A stretch of 22,994 nt of DNA from Lingula anatina (taxonomy: Eukaryota; Brachiopoda; Lingulata; Lingulida; Lingulidae): positions 14,312 through 37,305 of the forward strand of contig NW_019773644.1 in NCBI RefSeq assembly GCF_001039355.2, read 5' to 3'. Numbering within the stretch: position 1 is the first letter of the stretch; each line of letters starts with the position of its first letter. Under the pieces are notes generated by a model that saw nothing but the letters and a program-made list of their open reading frames with translations, had not been told where the DNA came from and did not search any database. Below, piece after piece: positions 9,405-18,669 of this stretch. A program made the translations under genes and the position numbers.

Positions 9405-10501
9405 TTAACGCGTGGAGCTGCTAAACAACATGTTTAGCTTTTCAAGCTCGTCACAGAAAAAAATGCTTCACAATCCCATATATACGATCCCATAACAATT
9501 TATTACAAGACTCAACAATTTTGCTTAACACTTTCCCTTGTAAACATATGGGGCTGTTGGAGGCGAGATGCAGCCTGCTCGAACGCGTTGTGTCCTTTCT
9601 TGCATTAACGTGTGATTATTTAAAATAGGCCTATTAAGTAATAATCCAAATAACAAATAACGTTTTCACGACGTTATCAGCTGGTTACATGATGGTGATG
9701 GTATAGAATAACGTCATGGTAACGTCATGGGTGTTTTTAACTCCATGCAAAATGATGCCCTTGCAGTTTTATAAGCGTTTTATAACATTCTGGAAAAACA
9801 TTATTTAATGTTTTTAAAACTTTTTTTATTAATCACCAAAACACGTTTTATGCTGTATGAACTACAGTTAGCGGTTAATTCCAAAATGGGCTTGGGTTAG
9901 TCGGCGACTAGAGCGGTGCGATTTGAAAAATATTCGGACTATCGTTACCAAAATAACCAGCATGTGATGAACGCTTAAATAAACCATTATAATGAATACC
10001 CCACCATCATCCTGATGTTCTATTGTTCATTACTTCCGGAAAAAATAAATGAACATCAATACCTTAACGCATTTTATCAAAATATGAAAAAAATGTTTTA
10101 AAGTAAAAGTGATAGTTGTTTCGTGTCTTTAGTAAACTAGTTAATTTTCCTAACTTGTTTTTCGGAAATGTATTCCAATTAACTTCCTCGCAAGGTCAGC
10201 TAACACAAGGATGAATAAGTCCCGCTGTAAAGATGATGGTGTGAGTCAACTACGTTGACAGTTCACGGTACCATGTTATAGATAGAGATAACTATAACAG
10301 TTAAAGGTGACCGCGAGCGCGCGTGTGTGTGTGTGAGAGAGAGTGACTGAAACAGTTGAAAACGTTACAACCTCAAAGTTAAACAAGTACACCCTACATT
10401 TATTAGGCGACAAGCACGTCAAAGCGTGTAACATGTTAATAGGCTAAACGTGCTTAGGTGCTAAACGCGTGGAAAAAATGAGACAAAACAGGCGCCTCAG
10501 A

Positions 10502-10523
10502 GCTAAACACTGTTTTTACAGTG
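10502..10523 (-). repeat. Right terminal inverted repeat
   Basis: Exact 22-bp complement of the left end at 8386-8407, defining the outer boundary of the 2.1-kb element. Confidence 0.9.
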
Positions 10524-11100
10524 TGCGAGGCGTATTTCCATTTCCATTTCCTGAGACTCAGGGCGGCCAACAAGAAAGAATTCTACATATTGCAAGTTTA
10601 TTATAATTTATAGGCATAGTAGCAAAACATTGCAATTTGGACCAAATTAAATAAACTCGCGTTTTTTGTTTCATGACTCATCCTATTCCTATTTGATACT
10701 CTCAAGCTAATAAACTGACCCTTAGTATACTTCTTAGTTTCCAAATAATGCGACAGAAAACAATATCACTGTTGCCAACAATTTTCGATACAGATATACA
10801 TAGAGATTTTTCAGTAAATGATCAGATATTAGAAAATGATGTTTATATAGACAGTTTGTATTTCAGCAGAGAATTTCAAGCATTAACAAAAAGAGGACAG
10901 AATTCAGCCATTGCATGATTTACTCGGACCCTCCTTCAACAGCCGCCACCCCCGGTGTAAATCGATTCAATAGAAAATTGATTCAATAGACAACGTCATT
11001 ATCAACAACAAAAAAAAAATTGAAAAAACCAATCAATTTTTTTTTCTTTTGCAACCGATTAATTTACCTTCTTCTCCAGGTGCTCTCCGTTTGATGTATT

Positions 11101-11127
11101 CGTAGCTGTGTTGTGCACACAGCTACG
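11101..11127. repeat. Perfect hairpin, 11-bp stem and 5-base loop
   Basis: cgtagctgtgt at 11101-11111 pairs exactly with acacagctacg at 11117-11127 around the loop tgtgc. There is no T-run or adjacent gene that would make it a terminator. It may be a fragment of a mobile element. Confidence 0.75.
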
Positions 11128-11280
11128 ATAGATGTGAAATGATTATCATTTTGAAAAAGAAACCCTGAGATTGATTTATTTTATTATTCTAAATCTTGAA
11201 ACTATCGTTACTTACTGACGTAATAATCAGAATAGCCTTGTATAGTTACCGTTTTGCGATAATCTATGGCGTCATAATGC

Positions 11281-11345
11281 AACGTCATGACAAGAACCAA
11301 ACCCGGGACCCTCAGACTTTCAGGTTGCTACATTACTACGTTTCG
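11281..11345 (-). repeat. Possible tRNA-derived SINE head, degenerate
   Basis: On the minus strand, GTAGTAATGTAGCA (D-arm/A-box-like) is followed by an anticodon-arm-like segment with CCTGAAAGTCTGAGG. Next comes GGTCCCGGGTTTGGTTC, close to the T-arm/B-box of tRNA-related SINEs. The acceptor stem does not pair convincingly and the A box is poor, so it is not a working tRNA. I saw no second copy in this window, so the call rests on resemblance alone. Confidence 0.35.
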
Positions 11346-11469
11346 CCCTTGGTCGACGATTTTTTCTTTTATTTACGCTATAATATTAATCACAGTATTT
11401 TATTGTGACGAAGCATTTCAACATCGCAGGACAACAAACAATGAAAACAAGACTGCATGCAATTTGATA

Positions 11470-11820
11470 ACGTATGTATCGGTAACGTATGTATCATATA
11501 AACCAACCATTTGAAGACTACTTTTTGTCCCCTTTCTCTTTTATTGTAACGTAATATACAGTAAGAATTAGATGTTGGCTCATCAGATGTTGTCAGCAGT
11601 TGAAAGTGATTAAAATGTAGGTGACGTATGTATCGAATTAAATCAAACTCCGTATTTCTGTGAGTTGTTCATATGATAATTAAAGAAACAATCATAAGTT
11701 AGAAATAATTCACAGTTTATTGACCCTGGTTTTCAGAGCTAAATTATGACCATTTTCACTCTTAAGAGTCCGTTTTTGGCAGTGTTACGTCAAGTTTTAA
11801 GAAGCAGTAACATATGTATC
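11470..11820 (+). repeat. Recurring ACGTATGTATC motif
   Basis: Exact copies lie at 11470-11480, 11485-11495 and 11624-11634, with a one-base variant (acatatgtatc) at 11810-11820. All are on the same strand, usually preceded by GTA or GTG. The first two are 15 bases apart. There is no neighbouring gene within about 1.3 kb. Confidence 0.6.
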
Positions 11821-12529
11821 CTTGCACTGTAATTTATCATGAAACGAAATTTTAAAAAGGAACATTTTTGTGGAGATGCCATTGTATAATATTCACCTAA
11901 TAGGCTTAACTCGACCGGTTGTAGAAGATATTAGGTGTAATCTCAGGTTTTGCATTCTTTCGTCTCGGCGAAGGTAACGCAATTATCGATTAAGAAGTTT
12001 TACTGACATTTTTTCAAACGTTCACAGATCTCTGTATATCGTTAATGTTTCAAGCGCACAATTGAATTTGTCATGTAACCTTAAGAAAAACGTATTTATT
12101 TTGTTTATATTTATATTCGAACATGGCTTATCGACCGGCAGCATCATAATGATAAAGGCTGTAAATAAAAGCATTGTTTAATAATAATAATAATAATAAA
12201 AAAACATACACTTAATAAATGGAATCCATGCATCATCTTTAGTGTAAAGTTACTGAAGTGGCGTTGATGCACACTTTTAAGGGGTTGAATACTGGTAAGA
12301 AAATCTATTAAAAGTTTTTTATCGAGTTTTTAAAACTTTTCTTTTGGTTAAATGCAGCTTTGAGACATTACTTTTCAGAGTGCGTTCATCATTCACAAAA
12401 TACCATTAAAATATAAATATGTTGCTAACGTTGTTGGCGGTAAAATAAAAAAGCTCTAAGACAGTACAATGGAAAATATTTTATTACATCTGATTATATG
12501 CATTACTTTAATTTATACAGTTATTAACA

Positions 12530-12530
<1 letters not shown>

Positions 12531-12573
<43 letters not shown>

Positions 12574-12594
12574 TACACACACACACACACACAC
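12531..12594 (+). repeat. Compound (TC)n(AC)n microsatellite
   Basis: Ten TC units at 12531-12550, then about 22 AC units at 12551-12594 with one interruption (acatac). Confidence 0.95.
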
Positions 12595-13163
12595 TGTGTA
12601 TATAATTCTACTATGAACATTATCACCACCACCCACCCACCCCCAACCACCACCAATATAGTGATGGTTATCAAAAACCACCCCTTAAACCAATAATATG
12701 CAATACATAATACTAAAAAAAATGCGACCAGGCATTATAGTTTTTGTTTATGTTTACGATAACACACGATTAAAACTGTGGCAAAAATTTTGTCACAACA
12801 GAGTAAAACCTAAAGCAAAATCGTGTCAGTGCCGTACAAAAATTGTCACAGAACATTTCAGTCGTCACGATTATTATAAATGTAATCAAGATGACCTTCC
12901 TTTTCAAAGTACGACACTGAAACGCTCGCAGAGAGTCCAGTGATATAAAAGACATATTCTCCACAACTTATAACTGTAGATAAAAAAAAATCTGTTCTTC
13001 ATCAAATCTGATCATGATCTTCTTTCACTTTCGTTTTCATCAGCAAGTCTGATATTTGGTGAGACCGATCCTTCAGCCTTGTTTCCATCCATTACAATAT
13101 ATCCTAATCAAATCAATATAATAATGTATTGAATTTTCTCCAAAAGCCTTCCCTTGTCTAAAT

Positions 13164-16100
13164 TTAAGAACCCCTAAGACGGTTCAAATCTGTGCCACAC
13201 AGTGCAGACGTGGGATCGGCAGTGAACGTGGTCGCCTGAAAATAAACATGAAATTTAGTATAGCCACCGTTTATGCACAATGCTTTATTTGGAATCAAAT
13301 AATCAATTGAATTTTACGCTGAACGACATCCATTCACATGTACATTCGTTGCTTTGATCTCTTTTCAAAGATTCAGCAAATTATCTATAGACCGTACTTT
13401 AATTCAGAATCAGTCACCACATACCCTTGAGACGGATAGTTCAATCAGCTGCTTCTGAGATCTTTGAGTTTTCTGCTGAAGGTTCATCTCTTGGATTGCG
13501 ACCTTCAACCCCTGGAGACGTAAGACTTCTGTCTTCAGCCGCTGTAAAGCGCTGGATTCAAAGAAAGTCCCGTCCCAAACATAGGCACTGGAAATATAAA
13601 ATCTCTTTAGTTACGTATATTCTCATAAAAATGATAATGAATTAGATGTCCTAAATTTTCCAAGTAGTTTCTGAACAATATAGATTTCTTCGTGTCACAC
13701 AGTTAAAGAGGTGAAACCATTTTCCATTGCTAATGCCTTCATTTTAGGAAAACTGAAATAGGTAATTAAAATAAACCAAATGCATTTTTAGCAAGAAAAT
13801 TAAAATGAGAAACCACGGACAAATTACGGAACAAGCCTCAGATAACGCTAATAACATCTGTGTGGTTTACCTGTATGCAGTGGTTTCTTTCATTTCCTCC
13901 TCAACAAGATACCAGCAGTGAGTCTGCAACATTCTCTCCACGGTCTTTTCTCTAAGGAGCACCTGAGGGTCTTTATAACACCACAGCTTTTCGAAGTAAT
14001 CCTCGGCTTTGACCTTGGCGACTTCGAGGCTCCAGAATCCGCTTGAAGCAGTAATTGAGGCATCATAATGCAGTTCCCATAGGAGGGATGTGAATATTGC
14101 CTGGACCTCGTGGGACCGAGTTCCTTTGGCTTGGTGAGAGTACACGGAGGCAGGGTTGCGTCCGCTTGTCAAGTACCAATTTCCATAGGCCTCGTCAAAC
14201 AGACAGTAGAGGTCAGCACAGTTGCTGCCATATTGGACGATAAGATCAAGATCTGGAAATTAAAGAAAGAACAAAAATAGTTAACATTTTTCTTTATCCA
14301 AACTTTGAAATTCTGCAATATTTCATTCCTATCCTAGAGATTATGGTGAAATCGCTTGTAAGGCATGAACTATATTAGTTTTATTTCAGATACAGAAAAA
14401 AACACTATTCTTTATCCCTTTAATAAGAAAGCAGACACTTTATTTTAAGGTATAACATGTCTATCTGGAAAATGATTCCATTCCATTTAACAAAAAAAAA
14501 AAAAAAAAAAAAATACAGAGCGCGACCCACTTACCAAAATCGCCCGCACAAATTGCGTCCCTGTTAGCCATAAAGAAAGGGTGCGTATTAAATATGTGGT
14601 CCAGGACGACCTCTATTGTAGGTTTATGACGCAATGATACAGAGAAACTATGGTCCGCTCGGAGTTCATCTCCGGCTGAAAGAAAGGGGGATAACAAGAG
14701 TTGTTTACATCACCTTTTATCTCCATTAACTTCTTTGATCTAGTCTTGGTGGCTTAAATTTATAGGAACATTTTCAAAATGTTACACATGAAATAAAATC
14801 TAGCTATCGAAGTACAGGGTTGTAACCAGTTTTTAGAAACATAGTAACAGTGTAAGAATACATGTTGTCATACATGTATGTATTGTGTTCTAATTTTCTA
14901 TTTTCACTCTTTTCTTTGTATAATTCCAACCTGTTGCGCGCTACTTTCATTAACTTATTATCATTACTGAAAGCCTCACAGAAACAGACACCTTAAGAAC
15001 ACAATGTATAATGTTGGAATGCATTCCCATCCATCCATTCATTCATCGCAAACACGTTGTTAACAATAACACAACATTTAAAAACAAATGAGATCGTTGG
15101 CCAAAAATATATGATTTATTATGATTATTATTATTACCTTAAGAAATGGAATAGGGGGTTGTGGCTTTATTTCTACATTTATCACCACTTACATCTCATC
15201 AGAGCGTCCCTAAGAGCACGGTAGACGGGAGAACTTGTGGCTCTGTGACATTCAATAAGCCTGGCCATCTTCCTCAGCACCTTTTCTTTGTTACAGGCGT
15301 TGTACAGGTCCTCTATGTCTTCGCCATCTGCAGGGAAAAAAATAGAAATTAAATAAACGATATGATAAAAGACGATTTTTTTTTTTTTTTTTTTTTTTTT
15401 GTAGATTGATGTATATTTTAAGCTAGCCTCAAGGGTCGTTTCAAAAAGACTTGTCAAAAATACATTCTCCATTGTAATGTTGGCCTACTTTTCGTGCAGA
15501 TAGACGAGGCAGATGCGCTATCAAAAAAGTACACATGTATCAAGGGACAATGCGCGAAGAAATCCGTTGACAATACAGGATTTTTAACATGAAGGATTTT
15601 CAACGTGAATGGTCAAATAACTGGAGATTCACAGTGTTAAAAAATGCAAAGATTATTTAAAATATCAGAAATTCACACATCTATGACTACGTACTTTCTA
15701 TGAGACACTGGACATAGTAAGCAAAGAAATCATGAGCTACTACAGGGTCTTGGAACCGCTTTGTCCTCATGTCCACTATGGCGGACCACCTCATTGTCTT
15801 ATCTTTCAGCTGAGAAAAGTAATCTGAAAACATCCAATCAAAAACAATCATATTTCATGAAAATCCATGTTTTGTAAACAATTTTATTATCTTTGCTCAA
15901 TATACTTTAAAATCCATGCATTGCAATAGGCAGTTTATCATTTGCGGATTAGCATGTGTGCTCTGTTTCACAAATGAACAGTAGGGTGATGCAAATGAAC
16001 ATAACTGGGCGAGCTGATGCCTTTTTTGTCAGGGTACTTGCACATGTGAATAAATGAATTACTCTAGACTCAAATTCGCTATTTATTTCAGCCACATGGG

Positions 16101-16200
16101 CGGGAAGAAGTGTTAGTGTGTGTGAGCGTGCGTGCGGGGTGGGGTCGGTATGCGACTTTAAAAAAAGTTGACCATTATACAGTAAATGCCTTTGGCCTGC

Positions 16201-16243
<43 letters not shown>

Positions 16244-17066
16244 AGCGAGAAAATTAAACTCACCACTGAGCTCCCGAGCAGTCATGGCAAACACATTCGT
16301 CACTTCATCGGTCAAGAGAGGGCGCTGTCTCTGCCAGAATGGAGACATCTTTTCGAATGCATACAGGCAGGTAATCATGTCCCTACCATCCTTCAGGAAG
16401 TTCTGATACTCTCCGTCCATTATGAGCTCTCTTATACAGCTCACTTTGTGGAGGAGGACGCACATCTCCTTGGGAGTGATGGGAATCCAAGGCGCACTGG
16501 TTATGTATTTGCAAAATGCAACACCATGCGTGCGCTGAATTAAAAAAAGAACATCGTTTTAAATATTAGACATAATTTTCTTAAACTGAATTATTTCATT
16601 CTACGATACAAGTTTGTAATTTTATGCGTGCTTTCTCGACAACTAATTTTTCAGTTTTTGTTTAATTCATTGGTTTGAAAAATTGTATTTTATACCGAAT
16701 AAATTTTATCGTTTCAGTTGACACTCTGCAAGGTCTTAAGCTAGATCTACATCTTTAAACTTTATTAAAAAGGTTTTAAAAAGCCAAAATAATATTTACC
16801 TGAATAACTTGCTCCCAAATATAAGGATCTCGGCCTAAATCTCGAAAACGCCTGCATGTTGAGGTAAAATTAAGCAGAGAAGGCGCATCCAGATTCCTCG
16901 CAATCTTAACTAAAAGTTCGGTTGGGATATCACAGATAATTCCGTCTCCGAAATACGTGTCCTCCTCGGATATGTCCTTTTTCTTGCAAAACTTTAAATC
17001 GCACTCAGAAAATCGTCCTCTCTTCTTGCTCGTGCGTTGTTCAAATGAAAGTTCAACGTCACTCAT
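13164..17066 (-). CDS. F-box protein, eight coding exons, about 519 aa
   Basis: Exons on the minus strand: 17066-16800, 16534-16264, 15823-15695, 15327-15193, 14675-14535, 14252-13871, 13587-13425 and 13235-13164. All introns have GT/AG borders (GTAAGT, GTGAGT, GTACGT and similar) and matching phases. The sum is 1560 nt ending in TAA. The ATG at 17066 is the first Met after an in-frame TAG about 120 nt upstream. Residues 1-45 are polar and basic (KKRGR at 14-18, KKK at 28-30), possibly nuclear-targeting. Residues 47-88 are an F-box (IPTELLVKIARNLDAPSLLN, then CRRF and a closing PYIWEQVI), the segment that binds Skp1. Residues 90-440 are mostly helical, with no repeat or known substrate domain that I recognise (no WD40, LRR or Kelch). 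Residues about 452-495 are a Gln/Leu/Lys-rich likely coiled coil, followed by a short tail. By family it is a substrate receptor of an SCF ubiquitin ligase; the target is unknown. Confidence 0.85.
14492..14513 (+). repeat. Poly(A) tract, 22 nt, in an F-box intron
   Basis: Uninterrupted run of A on the plus strand (T on the gene strand), between exons 5 and 6 of the F-box gene, just after the exon 5 donor. Confidence 0.95.
15376..15400 (+). repeat. Poly(T) tract, 25 nt, in an F-box intron
   Basis: Uninterrupted run of T on the plus strand, about 50 bases before the exon 4 acceptor in gene direction. On the gene strand it is a poly(A), so it is not the polypyrimidine tract. Confidence 0.95.
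16204..16236 (+). repeat. (AG)n microsatellite in an F-box intron
   Basis: About 16 AG units, 28 bases past the exon 2 donor in gene direction. On the gene strand it reads (CT)n. It can be read as a low-complexity Ser/Leu frame but is not coding. Confidence 0.95.
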
Positions 17067-17193
17067 AACGATATGATAAAAAAATACGGGAAATACTTTG
17101 AAATAATTGAGAAATGATATCTCGTGACAGCAAACGTAATGGCAGTTACTTACTGTTTGGTTGCTACTCTACGTTTCTGGGTGACGAGTTTTT

Positions 17194-17201
17194 TGACGTC
17201 A
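17194..17201. promoter_or_regulatory. Candidate CRE (TGACGTCA) upstream of the F-box gene
   Basis: A full palindromic cAMP-response element lies 128 bases upstream of the F-box ATG, in the interval where a proximal promoter would be expected. CREB/ATF factors bind this octamer in animals. No TATA box is evident. Binding is inferred from sequence only. Confidence 0.4.
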
Positions 17202-17373
17202 TAATAATAACGGTAACTCTTTTTTCATTGTGACGAAACATTTTAGCTTTGTTGAACGATACTTTTCACTTGCCTGAATAACAGTTAGCCTACATTTTTC
17301 TACTTTATTTTACGCTCAGATTAAAGGGATAACAACTCTTCGTATGAAAGCTATATTTTACAATACACAGAAT

Positions 17374-17506
17374 AACAACTCATAGAAATATAATACATTC
17401 TATTTTAACACAAAAACGGCAGTTATAGCAATTATTCTGAAATCCGTGCTTGTCATCGGACCACGTGACCTCCATAGATGACTATACTCTGTAATAATCT
17501 CTTAAG
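17374..17506 (+). repeat. Dispersed 133-bp repeat, copy A
   Basis: Aligns without gaps to 22803-22935 with about 18 mismatches (86% identity) in the same orientation. Similarity stops sharply at aacaact on the left and cttaag on the right. This copy lies about 310-440 bases upstream of the F-box ATG and contains the E-box palindrome gaccacgtgacc at about 17459-17470. It has no TIRs and no coding capacity; it may be part of a SINE or another short element. Confidence 0.85.
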
Positions 17507-18218
17507 GACTAACTTTGATTGTAGACATGGATTCATTAACAATTGGGAAGGATAAGAAAATTGTCGTTTGCCCCAGAAAAATTCATTTTTTGGCCAAAAC
17601 GAACAGTTGTTATCCTTTTAAGATTTTATGCTTTGTAAAGCTATTATACACAATATTGGTGATTCAATCGATAGCGCTGTGCCCAGTTTATTTCCCAGAT
17701 ATAATGGGCGTCATCATGCCACGTCTTTTTTCCCAGATTTTTATAGTCGCTTTAGGCACGGACTTGTTTTTTAAGAAAAACATCTACTGGGTTTACTTAC
17801 AAAAAGAGGCAATGTTTTACTTCTAACACAAGCCGATCAAATATCTTAATGTATTTCATTTTGGAAGGGGCCCAACGAAAAGTATAATATTCAAATGCTA
17901 TGTAACATAGCAAGAATAAAAATAGTGAGATTTCAGCTACACGGAATAGGCCTATCTGTTTTCTCACATTGTCATTTGATTTCATGGAATTTATCTCACA
18001 AATTATTTTGTCTTTGATCTTTAGCAGAAGGCGGTTGGGTGGTGACAGTAGAGTGGTGCACAGCTAGTGAATATCTAGAGAAATACCAGTGAATATCCGC
18101 TGAAAACAATACTCTGTGCAGTCTTGATAGAGGTTGAATTCCATCCTCTTGCTTTGTAAAAAACTCGATTTTTTAAACTGAATAACAGAATACTCTGAAG
18201 ACTTGAGAGGAGAATGAT

Positions 18219-18224
18219 TTTATT
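18219..18224 (-). other. Candidate TPP2 polyadenylation signal AATAAA
   Basis: tttatt on the plus strand reads AATAAA on the gene strand, about 450 bases past the TPP2 stop codon. I found no AATAAA or ATTAAA nearer to the stop. It would give a 3' UTR of about 0.45-0.5 kb. Confidence 0.4.
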
Positions 18225-18403
18225 GTTGGCTTAAATATTATCTTCACAGTTGGATTTCCTTTAAAATTAAAGGTAAAGAAGAGCCACTGATATCAGTCTT
18301 AGATGACGACATTATGACACCAGTTGGCTGAAAATTCAAAGGAAATAAAATTGGACATTTTGGTTGCATTTATAACACACCTATTCAAGTAGATTCTGTA
18401 ATA

Positions 18404-18560
18404 TCTTAACATAGTCATTTATCATGGCTTAGTGAAGGTCATCAAAGTCTGAATGGAATAAAATGTCAATTCAATTAAATTCAGTACATCTCTCAACATA
18501 GTCACTTATCATGACTTAGTGTAGGTCATCAAAGTCTGAATGGAATAAAATGTCAATTGA
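18404..18560 (+). repeat. 87-bp tandem duplication in the presumed TPP2 3' UTR
   Basis: The unit from 18404 repeats from 18491. The two copies share caacatagtca-like starts and a perfect 33-bp block around tcatcaaagtctgaatggaa. Similarity fades after about 70 bases of the second copy. It lies 110-270 bases after the TPP2 stop in gene direction. Confidence 0.85.
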
Positions 18561-18669
18561 ACTCAGTTTAAAAATAAACTGAAGCCTAGGGGTAGCTTAA
18601 TGACAGTAAGAACTAAGAAAATCACTAAGAATACATTTTAGGACATTATGACATAGGTCACAATGATAA

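Larger units (their letters stand above)
8386..10523. mobile_element. Non-autonomous DNA transposon of 2138 bp with perfect 22-bp TIRs and subterminal motif arrays
   Basis: The left end CACTGTAAAAACAGTGTTTAGC (22 bp, 8386-8407) is exactly complementary to the right end at 10502-10523. The first 16 bases of each TIR are themselves palindromic. Inside both ends lie many copies of a GCTAAAC/GTTTAGC-type motif, often followed by ACGTG or GCGTGG: about 8401, 8528-8555, 8570-8625, 9418-9440, 10442-10475 and 10502. Such arrays are typical transposase-binding regions. No transposase frame is present, so it would need a helper. The only target duplication I can propose is TG on both sides, which is weak. 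The superfamily is unassigned. A second element is inserted at 8655-9404, so the original length would be about 1.39 kb. Confidence 0.78.
10524..13163. other. Gene-poor stretch with simple repeats
   Basis: No gene is visible between the large transposon and the last F-box exon. Items inside it are listed separately: a hairpin at 11101-11127, a SINE-like relic at 11281-11345, a recurring 11-mer from 11470, and the dinucleotide tract at 12531-12594. Also present are an (ATA)n run at 12181-12199, two adjacent gattcaatag units at about 10968-10989, and a near-palindrome ctgtggcaaaaattttgtcacaacag cut short here as tgtggcaaaaattttgtcac at about 12777-12797. Confidence 0.5.
17067..18218. other. Interval between the F-box start and the TPP2 3' end
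   Basis: The two minus-strand genes are separated by about 1.6 kb from the F-box ATG to the TPP2 stop. It should hold the F-box promoter and the TPP2 3' end. A 103-codon plus-strand open frame at 17515-17826 has a hydrophobic, AT-driven composition and no recognisable domain, so I do not call it a gene. A 133-bp dispersed repeat at 17374-17506 is listed separately. Confidence 0.5.

Noticed and set aside
11196-11514. Two overlapping plus-strand open frames of 70-75 codons
   Set aside because: Composition follows the AT-rich noncoding DNA, and they overlap the SINE-like relic read on the other strand.
12469-12696. Open frame rich in Ser/Leu and His/Thr
   Set aside because: It is a translation of the (TC)n(AC)n microsatellite.
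13150-13195. B-box-like ggttcaaatct suggesting a tRNA or SINE
   Set aside because: No A box at the right distance and no cloverleaf; the bases fall in the last coding exon of the F-box gene.
13427-13645. Plus-strand open frame of 72 codons
   Set aside because: It is the antisense shadow of F-box exon 7 (13425-13587).
17515-17826. 103-codon plus-strand open frame with hydrophobic stretches
   Set aside because: No homology that I recognise, AT-driven residues, no upstream promoter signal; more likely chance.
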